64,000 nt of DNA from Planctomycetota bacterium (GCA_029781135.1 JAKOXH010000016.1:1-64000); one strand, 5' to 3'; shown: positions 7,523 through 16,904, counted from the stretch's first letter. Made by a program: numbers and translations. Notes: generated by a model from the letters alone, not told the origin.

Positions 7523-10021
7523 ATGGCTGAATTGCCAAGCACAATTGACAAACCGGGTTCGTTTTATTTGGGCCGGCCGTTTGATTTGAAGAGTGGGAAA
7601 GCGGCCGCGGCGCCGCTGTTGTACGACAGCAAGGACCTCACGACACATGCCGTGTGCGTCGGCATGACGGGGAGCGGCAAGACGGGGTTGTGCCTCGCGC
7701 TCATGGAAGAGGCGGCGCTCAACAAGATTCCGGTGCTGGCGATCGATCCCAAGGGCGACTTGGGCAACTTGATGCTGGCGTTTCCGAATTTGGCGGCGAG
7801 TGATTTTCGGCCGTGGATCGATGAGAGCGAGGCGGCGCGCAAGCAGTTGTCGCCCGATGAGTTTGCCGCCAAGCAAGCGGAGACATGGAGCAAGGGCCTG
7901 GCCGAGTGGGGCGAAGGCCCAGACCGCATTCGACGATTTTGCGATGCGGTCGAGCGGGTAATCTACACGCCGGGTTCGAGTGCGGGTATTCCGATCACCG
8001 TATTGAAGTCGTTTGCCGCGCCGCCGAAGGAGCTAGTCGCGGATGCCGATGCGCTGGCGGAGCGAATTGCGTCGGCGACCTCGGGGCTATTGGCATTGTT
8101 GGGGATCGATGCGGACCCGGTTCGTAGCAAGGAGCACATTTTCATTTCGTCGCTGTTGGAGGCGGCCTGGCGGGCCGGCAAGGATGTCGATTTGCGGGAG
8201 CTGATTCAAGAGATCAATCGGCCATCGATCAGCAAGGTGGGTGCCGTCGACTTGGAATCGTTCTACCCGGCGAAGGAGCGGACGAAGCTGGCGATGAGTT
8301 TGAACAACCTGTTGGCGTCGCCGTCGTTCGCCAGTTGGTTGGAAGGCGAGCCGCTGGATATCCAGAAGATTCTGTACACGCCAGAGGGCAAGCCGCGGTT
8401 GGCGATTATTTCGATCGCGCACCTGGATGATGCCCAGCGAATGTTTTTTGTAACGATCTTGCTGAATGAAATTCTTGCCTGGATTCGCACGCAGCCAGGC
8501 ACGAGCAGCTTGCGGGCACTATTGTATATGGACGAAGTGTTCGGCTATTTTCCGCCGCTGGGCAGTCCGCCGGCGAAGCGGCCGATGCTGACGCTGCTCA
8601 AGCAGGCCCGCGCGTTTGGTTTGGGTTGCATGCTGGCCACGCAGAACCCGGTCGACCTGGATTACAAAGGTTTGTCGAATGCCGGCACATGGTTTTTGGG
8701 GAGGCTGCAGACGGAGCGCGACAAGGCCCGCGTGATGGAAGGGCTGGAAGGTGCGTCGGCCCAGGCGGGGGCGACGTTCAATCGGCAGAAGATGGAAGCG
8801 GCGCTAGCGGCGCTGGGCAATCGCGTGTTCCTCATGAACAACGTGCATGAGGATGCGCCGGTGATTTTCCAATCGCGGTGGGCGCTCTCGTATTTGTGCG
8901 GTCCGCTGACGAAGAATCAGATCAAAACGCTGATGGACCCGGTGCGGGGGAAGTATCGAACGGCGGGGAAGGGGGAGGGGGCGGGGAGCGCGGCCGCTGA
9001 AGCGGCCTCGTCAGCGTCGTTGTCAGGGGCGGCGGCGGGTGGGAGTGGGCGCGTGGCTTCGGCGACGAGCGCGGGGCGGCCGGTGGTGTCGGCGGGGATT
9101 CGCGAGAAGTTTCTGCCGGTAGCGGGGCGCGTGCCGGACGGGTACACGCTGGAATATCGGCCAGGTTTGTTGGGCAAAGGCAAAGTGCATTTTGTGAAAA
9201 AGGCTGATGGCACCGACGTGTGGCAAACGTGTTTCCTACTGCAAAATTCACCAGATGCGCCGCCTGATGATATTTGGCAGGGTGCCGCAACGGCTGAAGC
9301 AGCGCCCACGCTCGAGGACCAGCCAGAGGCCGGTGGCCAGTTTCGCGATCTGCCGGCGGAACTGGGGCGTGAAAAGAGCTACGCCGTTTTCAATCGGCAA
9401 CTGAAAGAGCATTTGTATCGCGAGTCGTCGCTCAAGCTGTGGCAGTGCGATTTGCTCGAGACGACGTCGAAGCCCGGGGAGAGCGACGCGGATTTCCGCA
9501 ATCGATTAGCGCCGCTGATGAAGTCGCGCTTGTCGACGGAACGGGACAAGATCGAGAAATCGTACGCTCCGAAATTGGAGAAGTTGGAGACGCAAATCGG
9601 GATGGCCCAAACGCGCGTCAACACGCGCCGCTGGCAGTTCTTCGCGAGACTTGGGAATGCGCTTTGGGTTATTCTCGACAATGTCATGTCGTTGAGAGGC
9701 AAGAATATGCCGGGGCGTCGGCGGTCACTCGACCCGGCCATTCGGTCGATGGCGACGGAAACCGGCCAGCAATCGAATGCGAAGGCGGCTTTGGAGAGCC
9801 TGCTGCAACAGAAGCAGCAATTGGAGCAACAGAAGCAGGACGAGCTAAAACAATTGGAAACGAGTTGTACGCCCGCCGGTTTGCCCCTTGCCCCGTTGGA
9901 ATTAAAGCCGCAAAAAGGTGATATCGAAGCGGATGATGTTTCGCTGGTGTGGTTGCCGTTCCGAATTAGTGCGGCGGGTGCGGCGGAGCCGGTTTACGAA
10001 GTCGCCAAGGCCCAGGCATAA
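7523..10021 (+). CDS. HerA-like P-loop ATPase with coiled-coil C-terminus
   Basis: The 832-residue protein has Walker A GMTGSGKTG near residue 50 directly after a short N-terminal beta region, then AIDPKGDLGNLM, Walker B LLYMDEVFGYFPP, a sensor-like ATQNPVDLDYKGLSNAGTWFLG and a TERDKARVMEGL arginine-finger region. This is the arrangement of HerA/FtsK-superfamily DUF87-like ATPases, thought to be DNA or protein translocases. An Ala/Gly/Ser-rich linker (about 488-525) leads to a Glu/Gln-rich coiled coil (about 640-790). There is no nuclease partner such as NurA next door, so the role is open. It ends just before a composite palindromic repeat. Confidence 0.8.
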   Translation: MAELPSTIDKPGSFYLGRPFDLKSGKAAAAPLLYDSKDLTTHAVCVGMTGSGKTGLCLALMEEAALNKIPVLAIDPKGDLGNLMLAFPNLAASDFRPWIDESEAARKQLSPDEFAAKQAETWSKGLAEWGEGPDRIRRFCDAVERVIYTPGSSAGIPITVLKSFAAPPKELVADADALAERIASATSGLLALLGIDADPVRSKEHIFISSLLEAAWRAGKDVDLRELIQEINRPSISKVGAVDLESFYPAKERTKLAMSLNNLLASPSFASWLEGEPLDIQKILYTPEGKPRLAIISIAHLDDAQRMFFVTILLNEILAWIRTQPGTSSLRALLYMDEVFGYFPPLGSPPAKRPMLTLLKQARAFGLGCMLATQNPVDLDYKGLSNAGTWFLGRLQTERDKARVMEGLEGASAQAGATFNRQKMEAALAALGNRVFLMNNVHEDAPVIFQSRWALSYLCGPLTKNQIKTLMDPVRGKYRTAGKGEGAGSAAAEAASSASLSGAAAGGSGRVASATSAGRPVVSAGIREKFLPVAGRVPDGYTLEYRPGLLGKGKVHFVKKADGTDVWQTCFLLQNSPDAPPDDIWQGAATAEAAPTLEDQPEAGGQFRDLPAELGREKSYAVFNRQLKEHLYRESSLKLWQCDLLETTSKPGESDADFRNRLAPLMKSRLSTERDKIEKSYAPKLEKLETQIGMAQTRVNTRRWQFFARLGNALWVILDNVMSLRGKNMPGRRRSLDPAIRSMATETGQQSNAKAALESLLQQKQQLEQQKQDELKQLETSCTPAGLPLAPLELKPQKGDIEADDVSLVWLPFRISAAGAAEPVYEVAKAQA

Positions 10022-10064
10022 TCGGGAACTTGGCGACCATTCAATGGTGTGGACGTATTGACGG

Positions 10065-10145
10065 GGGTGCCATGGCCACTGCTTGGAGTGGCCATGCGCA
10101 TGATTGTCGGTTACATGCCCACGCCGAGCCGTGGGCATGGCACCC
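10065..10145. repeat. Composite cloverleaf-like palindromic element, copy 1
   Basis: An outer stem GGGTGCC/GGCACCC encloses two hairpins: ATGGCCACT/AGTGGCCAT and ATGCCCAC/GTGGGCAT. A second copy, in the opposite orientation, lies at 23946-24034. Confidence 0.8.
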
Positions 10146-10292
10146 ACGCGGGTGAAATCGCCAACCTGAGCAACTGAAAACTGTTTCCAATTCTCCCTCA
10201 TCCCGACCCTCTCCCAAGGGGAGAGGGAGTTATTCGAGAGCCTTAATTCCGCAGTCCCCAGTCCCCCGTCCCTAGCCCCCCCAGCCCCTGTC

Positions 10293-10802
10293 ATGACTGA
10301 ACGCGAACGTTGGATTGTGTATCCCTTGTTGTTCCTTGCCTTGGGCGCGTCGCTGCGCGACAAGCTCGGCGGGCGGACGACGATTAAGAGCATTGTGTGC
10401 CAGGAATTACGGATTGAAGACGAGCCGGTTGGCGACCAGCCGCCGCGGACGTTGGCGTTCATCGGTCGGACGGAGCCGGCCGCGAATCGGCCGTCGGTTG
10501 GTGCGCTAGTGGTCAACGGCGAGGTGGAGATTGGCGGCATCCTCAAAGTCAACGGCATCGTTAATGCCAACCAGTATGCGTGCCAAGGCTTTCAATTCAT
10601 GCCGACGTTTCAGCCATTGCCCGGGATCTCGATGCAAGACTTAGTGCGCGCGCTGCAAGCGGCGCAGGCCCAGCAACGCGGAGCAATACCCCTGGGCGCT
10701 CCACCGGCAAAGTTGCCACCTGCAGCCAAGGAGTCGCCGGCAGAGGCCACGGCATCGCCGCCGAAATCCACCGGCGATACTGCCACGCCAACCAAGAAGT
10801 GA
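10293..10802 (+). CDS. Membrane-anchored hypothetical protein, first of a conserved-looking pair
   Basis: The 169-residue protein starts MTERERWIVYPLLFLALGASLRDKL, a single N-terminal membrane segment. A small beta-rich domain follows (TTIKSIVCQELRIEDE, then ALVVNGEVEIGGILKVNGIVNANQY), with an Ala/Pro-rich tail. The VNGEVEIGG repeats recall short beta-helical turns, as in bactofilin-type proteins, but the match is weak. It lies 84 bases upstream of another membrane-anchored protein and may share a transcript with it. No function is assigned. Confidence 0.65.
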   Translation: MTERERWIVYPLLFLALGASLRDKLGGRTTIKSIVCQELRIEDEPVGDQPPRTLAFIGRTEPAANRPSVGALVVNGEVEIGGILKVNGIVNANQYACQGFQFMPTFQPLPGISMQDLVRALQAAQAQQRGAIPLGAPPAKLPPAAKESPAEATASPPKSTGDTATPTKK

Positions 10803-10886
10803 CTGGCCTGTCGCACGGCGAATCGCTACGATGCAAGAGTCTCGTCGACTCATCGAACATCTGAATGGTTTCGCAGGAGCGGCCAC

Positions 10887-11432
10887 ATGAACGAATTGTT
10901 TAAGTCGCGGTTCGCGTACGTGGGCATGGGCCTCGTGTTGGGCCTCGTGATTGGTTTGAATTTGGAAGGTTTGTGGCCGAGCATGCCGCTGCATGCCGCG
11001 GCGACGCACGGCATTGATAAATTCGCGATTGCCACCGGGACGGTCGATGCGGGGGTTGAGGCGTTGTATTTCCTCGATTTTTTGACGGGCGACATGCGGG
11101 CCGCGGTGATCAACCCGAAGACCGGCAAGTTCAACGCATTCTACACGCGGAACATTGCCGCCGATTTTGGTGGTGCGGGGCGGAACTCGGGATACCTCAT
11201 GGTGACGGGTAACGTCAACATGCCGCGGGGGGCGAATAATTATCAATTTGCCGAGAGCATTGTGTATGTGGCGGAAGCCGGCACCGGGCAGGTTGCCGCG
11301 TATACGATTCCGTGGAACTCCAGTTTGCAGGCGGCCGGCAAGCGGCAGTATGGTGAATTTCAGCCACTCGATGTGCAGCAGTTCCGCACCGCCTTCGTGC
11401 GCGATGTGCCGAAGCCGGCGGACTCGAAGTGA
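10887..11432 (+). CDS. Membrane-anchored hypothetical protein, second of the pair
   Basis: The 181-residue product has an N-terminal anchor ([25 protein letters not shown]) and a beta-rich exported domain ([37 protein letters not shown], later [20 protein letters not shown]). The alternation of short strands and turns suggests a propeller-blade-like fold, but no catalytic motif is visible. It ends nine bases before the thiS start, so thiS-thiG could be transcribed with it. The role is unknown. Confidence 0.65.
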   Translation: MNELFKSRFAYVGMGLVLGLVIGLNLEGLWPSMPLHAAATHGIDKFAIATGTVDAGVEALYFLDFLTGDMRAAVINPKTGKFNAFYTRNIAADFGGAGRNSGYLMVTGNVNMPRGANNYQFAESIVYVAEAGTGQVAAYTIPWNSSLQAAGKRQYGEFQPLDVQQFRTAFVRDVPKPADSK

Positions 11433-11440
11433 GACGGCAG

Positions 11441-11641
11441 ATGATGATCCAGGTGAATGGCGAGCCGCGCGAAGTTGCCGAGGGGAGTTCCGTCCGCAAA
11501 CTGCTCGACGATTTGGGCGTAACCCAGCCGCACGTGGCCGTGGAACTCAATTTAGAAGTCGTGCCCCGCGCCCAGCACACCGCGACGCAGCTTCGCGATG
11601 GCGATCGGCTGGAGGTGGTGACGCTGGTGGGTGGGGGGTAG
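11441..11641 (+). CDS. thiS: Sulfur-carrier protein ThiS
   Basis: This 66-residue ubiquitin-like protein ([25 protein letters not shown] at its start, [13 protein letters not shown] at its end) has the C-terminal Gly-Gly that is adenylated and thiocarboxylated to supply sulfur for the thiazole ring of thiamine. The start is ATG 11441 or 11444. It is followed by thiG, its reaction partner, after a 114-base spacer that contains a polypurine/polypyrimidine hairpin. No TPP riboswitch is recognisable upstream. Confidence 0.9.
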   Translation: MMIQVNGEPREVAEGSSVRKLLDDLGVTQPHVAVELNLEVVPRAQHTATQLRDGDRLEVVTLVGGG

Positions 11642-11642
11642 G

Positions 11643-11736
11643 AAGACAAGGAGACAAGGAGAAGGGGAGACAAGGAGATTCGGATGCAAGCTTTCTCCTT
11701 GTCTCCCCCTCTCCTTGTCTTTTTCCGAAGTACTTA
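11643..11736. repeat. Polypurine/polypyrimidine inverted repeat between thiS and thiG
   Basis: The left arm is made of GACAAGGAGA-type units and the right arm is its pyrimidine complement (CTCCTTGTCTCC and similar), separated by about 13 bases. A close relative lies at 46105-46208. It could form a long hairpin in the thiS-thiG message. Confidence 0.75.
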
Positions 11737-11755
11737 CGTCGTTTCGAAACTGACA

Positions 11756-12595
11756 ATGTCTACAGCATCCGAAACCAAATTCGAGAGTTTGCAGCTGGGT
11801 ACGCATCGCTTCACGAGTCGCCTCATCGTCGGCACGGGGAAGTATGCCGATTATCAGATCATGGGCGAAGCGCTCGAACGCAGCGGCACCGAGTGCATCA
11901 CGGTGGCCGTGCGGCGCGAGCGGCTGATCGATGCGGCGGGCAACAACTTGCTCGACTTCATCGATACAAATCGCTACACACTGCTGCCGAATACGGCCGG
12001 TTGCTTTAATGCGGATGATGCGGTGCGGGTGGCCCGGCTCGGGCGTGAGATTTTGCTGGGGCTGCAGAATCCTGGGGCCGATTGGGTGAAGCTCGAAGTG
12101 CTGGCGGACAAGCGCACGCTGCTGCCCGATACACTGGGCACGCTTCAAGCCACGGAAAAACTCGTCGCCGATGGGTTTCAGGTGTTGTGTTACACGACCG
12201 ACGACCCGATCACCGCGAAGCGGCTCAAAGAGGCAGGCGCGACGAGCGTGATGCCGGCCGGCAGCCCGATCGGTTCGGGGCAGGGTGTGCTCAACGCGAA
12301 CAACATTCGCATTTGTCTCGAGTATCTCAAGGAAAACGATCCCGATTACCCGGTGATCGTGGATGCGGGCGTCGGTACCGCGAGCGATGTCACCATCGCG
12401 ATGGAACTCGGCGTCGATGGCGTCTTGCTCAACACGGGCATCGCGCACGCCAAAGACCCGCTCCGCATGGCCGACGCGATGCGCCACGCCACCGCAGCCG
12501 GCCGCCTTGCCTACCTCGCCGGCCGCATCCCTAAGCGCCTCTACGCCACGGCGAGCAGCCCGGAGGAAGGCGTGATTTCGCGCGTGCCGCGGTAG
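11756..12595 (+). CDS. thiG: Thiazole synthase ThiG
   Basis: The 279-residue TIM-barrel enzyme joins 1-deoxy-xylulose 5-phosphate, dehydroglycine and ThiS-thiocarboxylate into thiazole phosphate for thiamine. Visible family segments are [77 protein letters not shown] and [33 protein letters not shown]. The lysine in VKLEV is the likely Schiff-base residue. I start at ATG 11756 because upstream in-frame residues are encoded by the hairpin repeat. The C-terminal ~30 residues go slightly beyond the usual length. Confidence 0.95.
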   Translation: MSTASETKFESLQLGTHRFTSRLIVGTGKYADYQIMGEALERSGTECITVAVRRERLIDAAGNNLLDFIDTNRYTLLPNTAGCFNADDAVRVARLGREILLGLQNPGADWVKLEVLADKRTLLPDTLGTLQATEKLVADGFQVLCYTTDDPITAKRLKEAGATSVMPAGSPIGSGQGVLNANNIRICLEYLKENDPDYPVIVDAGVGTASDVTIAMELGVDGVLLNTGIAHAKDPLRMADAMRHATAAGRLAYLAGRIPKRLYATASSPEEGVISRVPR

Positions 12596-12648
12596 GTGTG
12601 TACAATCGAGTTCGTGAATGTTCCGGACGACGGGAGGATAATTACGTT

Positions 12649-12852
12649 ATGCAACTCACGCCTGATGCGATTTTCGAAGCGGCGATGAATTTGCCGGAAG
12701 GGGAGCGGCTCGATCTGGCAACTCGAATCATGGACACGGTATCTCCGGAAATCATGTCGGCGGATGATCCTGATTTCTTGGCGGAACTGGAGCGGCGCTT
12801 CAACGATGACTCAGCGACGATTCCTTGGTCCGAAATCCGCGACCGGAAGTGA
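12649..12852 (+). CDS. Addiction-module (RelB-like, TIGR02574-type) antitoxin
   Basis: The 67-residue protein (MQLTPDAIFEAAMNLPEGERLDLATRIMDTV, ending in an acidic tail with WSEIRDRK) matches the small putative addiction module component family. ATG 12649 has a good GGGAGG ribosome site; in-frame codons upstream are not needed. Its stop overlaps an ATG (TGATG at 12850-12854), as expected for coupling to a toxin gene, but that ATG is not in the toxin frame (see next entry). Confidence 0.75.
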   Translation: MQLTPDAIFEAAMNLPEGERLDLATRIMDTVSPEIMSADDPDFLAELERRFNDDSATIPWSEIRDRK

Positions 12853-12864
12853 TGCCTATCGTCC

Positions 12865-13140
12865 GTGTCGGCGGATAGGGAATACGAGGAATTGGTTCGA
12901 TATTACGCGGAGCGCTCTCCCGACACCGCGCAGCGTTTCAAACAGGCAGTTGACGTGGCGATAAGCCGCATTGCTCAGGTGCCCGAGTCGTTTTCACTGA
13001 TGTGGCATCAGTATCGCTGGGTGCGCGTGGCGCGGTTTCGGTACATTTTGGTATTTCGGGAGCGGAGTGCGGATTCCGTTGTGGTTGTCGCAGTTGCCCA
13101 TACGAGTCGTCGGCCTGGTTATTGGCGTAGGCGGAAGTAA
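12865..13140 (+). CDS. RelE/ParE-like toxin, start possibly displaced by a frameshift
   Basis: The 91-residue protein has the helical hairpin REYEELVRYYAERSPDTAQRFKQAVDVAISRIAQVPESF and the strands WVRVARFRYILVFRERSADSVVVVAVAHTSRRPGYW of the RelE/ParE fold, which in this family acts on mRNA or gyrase. The frame is open only from about 12865, where a GTG (no clear ribosome site) is the first start. The ATG coupled to the antitoxin stop at 12852 reads eight codons and terminates at TAG. A small indel near 12866 may have uncoupled the toxin. Confidence 0.7.
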   Translation: MSADREYEELVRYYAERSPDTAQRFKQAVDVAISRIAQVPESFSLMWHQYRWVRVARFRYILVFRERSADSVVVVAVAHTSRRPGYWRRRK

Positions 13141-13308
13141 CATAAATTTCCGTCCAGGAAAGCCTGATTCCGCGCGTGCGAAAAGAACGCTGATCTTCGC
13201 TAGTCCACGCGAATCGGGAAGTATGATTAGCGCAGGTTAGTATTCCGAGAAACAGCAATTGAAAGACCCTGCCTACTCGACCTGTGTTAGGTCTGTTACG
13301 TTGGCGGG

Positions 13309-15528
13309 ATGGGATCTTTGAGTGCCGCGGATATTTTGGGGCCGGGCGGGCGCATTGCGGCGCGGCTCACGAACTATGAATGTCGGCCGCAGCAGTTGGA
13401 GATGGCCGACGCGGTCGCGCGGGCGATTGCGGCGCGGCGGCATTTGGTCGTGGAGGCGGGGACGGGAGTCGGCAAGAGCTTCGCGTATCTCGTGCCGGCG
13501 ATTCTGGCGGCGACGGAGCGGCAGCATGTGGCCGAGTCTCGCCGAGACTCGGATTCTCCCACAGGTGGGAAATCTCCGGTCTCGGAGAGACCGGACCATG
13601 GGGGGCCGAAAATCGTCGTTTCGACGCACACGATCAGTCTGCAGGAACAGCTCATCGGCAAGGATTTGCCGCTCCTCAACGCGGTGATTCCGCGCGAGTT
13701 CACGGCCGTGCTGGTGAAAGGCCGGCGGAATTACCTCAGTTTGCGGCGGATGGAGAATGCACTCGCCCGCAGCCAGAGTCTGTTCAACAACGATGAGCAG
13801 CTCGATCAGTTGCGGGAGATTCGCAAGTGGAGCAAGGCGACCAACGACGGTTCGTTGAGCGATTTGAAGTTTACGCCGTTGGGGCAGGTGTGGGACGAAG
13901 TCGCGAGCGATAGCGGCAATTGTCTGGGCCGGCGGTGCCCGACGTATAACCACTGTTTCTATTACAAGGACCGGCGGCGGGCGCAGAACGCGCAGATCCT
14001 GGTCGTGAATCACGCGCTGTTGTTTAGCGACATCGCGCTGCGGCGGGCGGGCGTCAACCTTCTGCCGGATTACGATGTCGTGATTCTCGACGAAGCCCAC
14101 ACGGTCGAGGCAGTGGCGAGCGATCATTTGGGGATCAACGTTACGAGCGGGCAGGTCGAGTACGTGCTCAACAAGCTGTACAACGATCGTACGAACAAGG
14201 GGCTGCTCGTACATCATGGGATGATGAAAGAGCAGCAGCAGGTCGAACGCTGCCGGCAGTTGGCCGACGAGTTCTTTGCGGATTTGTACGATTGGCGGAC
14301 GAACGCTCTGCGGTCTGACGGCGCGCGGCGCGCCGCGAATGCGGGGTTGGCTGGAAATTCGCGGCCGTTGCGGGTGCCTGAAGCGGGAATTGTTGCGAAT
14401 CGTCTCAGTCCGGAGTTGGAAACACTCGCCAAGCAAGTGAAGACGGCGGGCAAGAAGTTGAGTGAGGAATCGGAGCAGCAAGATTTTTTGGCGGCGCACG
14501 ATCGGCTGGTCGCACTCGCGGGTGAGTTGGAATTGTGGCGGACGCAAACTCAGGCGGGCGCTGTGTACTGGTTGGAAGCATATACTAGCCGGCGCGGCGT
14601 GGCCCGCATCACCTTGGCGGCGGCGCCGGTGGATATCGGCCCCGCGATGCGTGAGCAACTTTTCGACAAGGTGCCGACGGTGATCATGACGAGCGCGACG
14701 CTGTCGGTGGGTGGGGCACCGCGCGAGAACGGTGCGAGCGAGCCGGGCGGTCCGCCGCCCAGGCCGGGGGCGAGGACGCCCCGGCTCGCTGGAACGGAGA
14801 AAAGGACGCCCCGGCTTGCTGGTAGTTTTGATTTCTTCAAGTCGCGCGTGGGGATTACGCAGTGCGATGAACTGCAGGTGGGCAGTCCGTTTAATTATCG
14901 TGAGCAGGCAGAGCTAGTCACCTTGCGGGATATGCCCGACCCGACGACCGCCACGTCGGGCGAATTTGAGAAACGCTGCATCGCGGCGATTCAGCATTAC
15001 GCGGGCCGCACCGATGGCCGGGCGTTCGTGCTGTTCACGAGTTACGACATGTTGCGTCGGGTATCTTCAGGTTTGCAGCGTTGGCTCACCTCGCGCAACT
15101 TGCGGCTGCTGAGCCAGGCGGATGGCACGCCGCGCACGCAACTCCTCGAACAGTTCAAGACGGATCCGCGCGCTGTGCTGTTTGGGACCGATAGTTTTTG
15201 GCAAGGCGTCGACGTGCCGGGCGACGCGCTGCAAACAGTGATCATCGCCAAATTGCCGTTCGCGGTGCCCGATCATCCGCTCTTGGCCGCGCGGCTCGAC
15301 GCCATTCGTGCCGCCGGCGGCAACCCGTTTCGCGACTACCAATTGCCGGAGGCAGTCATCAAGTTCAAGCAAGGCTTCGGCCGACTCATTCGCACGCGCT
15401 CCGATCAGGGCACGGTGGTGTGCCTCGATCCGCGCATCGTGACGAAGTCGTATGGGAAACTCTTTATTGAGTCGTTGCCGGATTGTAAGTTATTCACCGC
15501 GAATATCACGGATGACTCGGATGGTTGA
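13309..15528 (+). CDS. DinG/YoaA-type superfamily 2 Fe-S helicase with in-frame repeat insertions
   Basis: The 739-residue protein has motif [11 protein letters not shown], motif Ia [13 protein letters not shown], Walker [10 protein letters not shown] (DEAH), [19 protein letters not shown] and a final [13 protein letters not shown]. Cysteines around [12 protein letters not shown] fit the XPD/DinG iron-sulfur site; a fourth Cys is less certain. These enzymes unwind damaged or structured DNA 5'-3'. Two stretches look foreign: residues about 74-100 ([22 protein letters not shown]), encoded by three adjacent palindromes, and about 470-505 (rich in Gly, Pro, Arg), encoded by a repeat also found at 41203. 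Both lie between conserved motifs, so activity may be kept. Confidence 0.88.
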   Translation: MGSLSAADILGPGGRIAARLTNYECRPQQLEMADAVARAIAARRHLVVEAGTGVGKSFAYLVPAILAATERQHVAESRRDSDSPTGGKSPVSERPDHGGPKIVVSTHTISLQEQLIGKDLPLLNAVIPREFTAVLVKGRRNYLSLRRMENALARSQSLFNNDEQLDQLREIRKWSKATNDGSLSDLKFTPLGQVWDEVASDSGNCLGRRCPTYNHCFYYKDRRRAQNAQILVVNHALLFSDIALRRAGVNLLPDYDVVILDEAHTVEAVASDHLGINVTSGQVEYVLNKLYNDRTNKGLLVHHGMMKEQQQVERCRQLADEFFADLYDWRTNALRSDGARRAANAGLAGNSRPLRVPEAGIVANRLSPELETLAKQVKTAGKKLSEESEQQDFLAAHDRLVALAGELELWRTQTQAGAVYWLEAYTSRRGVARITLAAAPVDIGPAMREQLFDKVPTVIMTSATLSVGGAPRENGASEPGGPPPRPGARTPRLAGTEKRTPRLAGSFDFFKSRVGITQCDELQVGSPFNYREQAELVTLRDMPDPTTATSGEFEKRCIAAIQHYAGRTDGRAFVLFTSYDMLRRVSSGLQRWLTSRNLRLLSQADGTPRTQLLEQFKTDPRAVLFGTDSFWQGVDVPGDALQTVIIAKLPFAVPDHPLLAARLDAIRAAGGNPFRDYQLPEAVIKFKQGFGRLIRTRSDQGTVVCLDPRIVTKSYGKLFIESLPDCKLFTANITDDSDG
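13532..13594. repeat. Three adjacent palindromes inside the DinG-type gene
   Basis: Perfect or near-perfect palindromes follow one another: CCGAGTCT/AGACTCGG (13532-13552), TCCCAC/GTGGGA (13557-13570) and CCGGTCTC/GAGACCGG (13576-13594). They are translated in frame between helicase motifs I and Ia. Confidence 0.85.
14762..14822. repeat. GC-rich dispersed repeat inside the DinG-type gene (one full and one partial copy)
   Basis: GGACGCCCCGGCTCGCTGG at 14774-14792 is followed by GGACGCCCCGGCTTGCTGG at 14804-14822. The longer unit 14762-14792 recurs on the opposite strand at 41203-41232 with one mismatch over about 30 bases. Confidence 0.85.
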
Positions 15529-15626
15529 CCCTAATGCCGACGCGACTTAAACTGAAATGTTTAGGCAACTTAGATTGAATTGGCGGTTTCTTTGCGTTCA
15601 AGGGCGCTTTTTTCGCGCCGTATCCA

Positions 15627-16394
15627 ATGCTTGCTAAGCGTGTGATTCCGTGCCTGGATGTGGACCGTGGGCGCGTGGTGAAGGGGACGAACTTCGTCAA
15701 CCTGCGCGATGCGGGCGACCCAGTCGAGGTGGCGGGGCGGTATGAGAAGGAAGGGGCCGACGAGCTCGTGTTTTTGGATATCACGGCGAGCCATGAGGGC
15801 CGGGATATCATGCTCGACGTGGTGCGGCGGACGGCTGAGCAAATTTTCATGCCGCTCACCGTGGGCGGCGGCATTCGCACAATCGAGGACATCCGCCAAT
15901 TGCTCTTGGCCGGGAGCGACAAGGTTTCGATCAACTCGGCGGCGGTCAAGAATCCGCAGTTTGTGTACGAGGCGGCTCGGCGGTTTGGCAGCCAGTGCAT
16001 TGTGGTGAACATCGACCCGAAGCGGGTGCGGGAGAATGGCCGGGAGCGGTGGGAGGTGTACGTCAACGGAGGGCGGGTACCGACCGGGTTGGAGGCCGTG
16101 CCGTGGGCCCGGGAGGTGGAGCGGCTTGGGGCGGGTGAGATTGTACTCACCAGTATGGATGCCGACGGCACGAAAGACGGTTATGACCTGGAAATTACGG
16201 CGGCCGTGAGCGCGGCGGTAACGGTTCCGGTCGTGGCCAGTGGCGGGGCCGGGCATCCCACACACCTTGCCGAGGCAATTACAATAGGGAAGGCGGATGC
16301 GGCCCTGGCGGCCAGCATCTTCCACTTCGGTGAGTTCACCATCGCCGAGACGAAGCGGATCATGGCGGAACGGGGAATCGCGGTAAGGCGTTAG
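15627..16394 (+). CDS. hisF: Imidazole glycerol phosphate synthase cyclase subunit HisF
   Basis: The 255-residue TIM barrel starts [20 protein letters not shown], with the catalytic Asp in CLDVD, and continues with [29 protein letters not shown] and [14 protein letters not shown], containing the second catalytic Asp. With HisH it converts PRFAR to imidazole glycerol phosphate and AICAR in histidine synthesis, using ammonia from glutamine. The length is normal. HisH is not in the window. It is followed after 31 bases, across a short GTCGTTAGTCGTTAG repeat, by an unrelated small gene. Confidence 0.96.
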   Translation: MLAKRVIPCLDVDRGRVVKGTNFVNLRDAGDPVEVAGRYEKEGADELVFLDITASHEGRDIMLDVVRRTAEQIFMPLTVGGGIRTIEDIRQLLLAGSDKVSINSAAVKNPQFVYEAARRFGSQCIVVNIDPKRVRENGRERWEVYVNGGRVPTGLEAVPWAREVERLGAGEIVLTSMDADGTKDGYDLEITAAVSAAVTVPVVASGGAGHPTHLAEAITIGKADAALAASIFHFGEFTIAETKRIMAERGIAVRR

Positions 16395-16425
16395 TCGTTG
16401 GTCGTTAGTCGTTAGGGGGCAACGC

Positions 16426-16806
16426 ATGCGAAACTTTCAGAAGCTGGAGGTTTGGAAGAAGGCGCATGAACTGACGTTGTCGATCTATCAGATGACCGCG
16501 AACTTTCCGACCAATGAACGCTATGGCCTTACTTCACAGTTACAGCGGTCATCGGCTTCAATCGGGGAGAATCTCGCTGACGGTTGTGGACGAGAAACCG
16601 ACGCGGACTATCGCCGTTTCGTGCAAATGGCGGCTGGTTCCGCCTGCGAAGTTGAATACCACCTGATCTTATCCCGAGACCTGGGATTACTCGACGCAAC
16701 CGCATTTGAACGATTTAGCGCGGACATCAACGAAATCAAACGCATGCTTTGCGGCCTTTCCAATCACCTCGAACCAAACTACCCTGACCGCCGTTTACCC
16801 CGCTGA
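16426..16806 (+). CDS. Four-helix-bundle protein (23S rRNA intervening-sequence family)
   Basis: The 126-residue product begins with the family signature FQKLEVWKKAHELTLSIYQMTANFP, then GLTSQLQRSSASIGENLADGCGR and FVQMAAGSACEVEYHLILSRDLG. These small helical proteins were first seen encoded in 23S rRNA intervening sequences but are common as free-standing genes in many bacteria. The biochemical role is not known. Members are often mobile-looking and flanked by repeats, as here: repeat traces upstream and a heptamer tandem array downstream. Confidence 0.9.
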   Translation: MRNFQKLEVWKKAHELTLSIYQMTANFPTNERYGLTSQLQRSSASIGENLADGCGRETDADYRRFVQMAAGSACEVEYHLILSRDLGLLDATAFERFSADINEIKRMLCGLSNHLEPNYPDRRLPR

Positions 16807-16822
16807 TTCTAATGTCATTCCT

Positions 16823-16899
16823 AACACCTAACGCCTAACACCTAACGCCTAACGCCTAACACCTAACGCCTAACACCTAACGCCTAACACCTAACGCCT
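16823..16899. repeat. Tandem heptamer array, 11 copies of AACRCCT
   Basis: Eleven back-to-back 7-base units alternate mainly between AACACCT and AACGCCT (77 bases). The array ends five bases before the ATG of pilT and occupies the place where a ribosome-binding site would be. Confidence 0.95.
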
Positions 16900-16904
16900 T
16901 TCTC

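Noticed and set aside
10800-11440. TPP riboswitch before thiS-thiG
   Set aside because: The space is taken by a coding gene up to 11432, and the CUGAGA-type core is not seen.
13273-14658. 461-codon minus-strand open frame opposite the DinG-type helicase
   Set aside because: The composition is Arg/His/Pro-rich and the helicase motifs on the plus strand are unambiguous.
16823-16899. Possible CRISPR or telomere-like array
   Set aside because: Units are 7 bases with no spacers, and the array lies in the middle of a gene-dense chromosome segment, so it is a simple tandem repeat.
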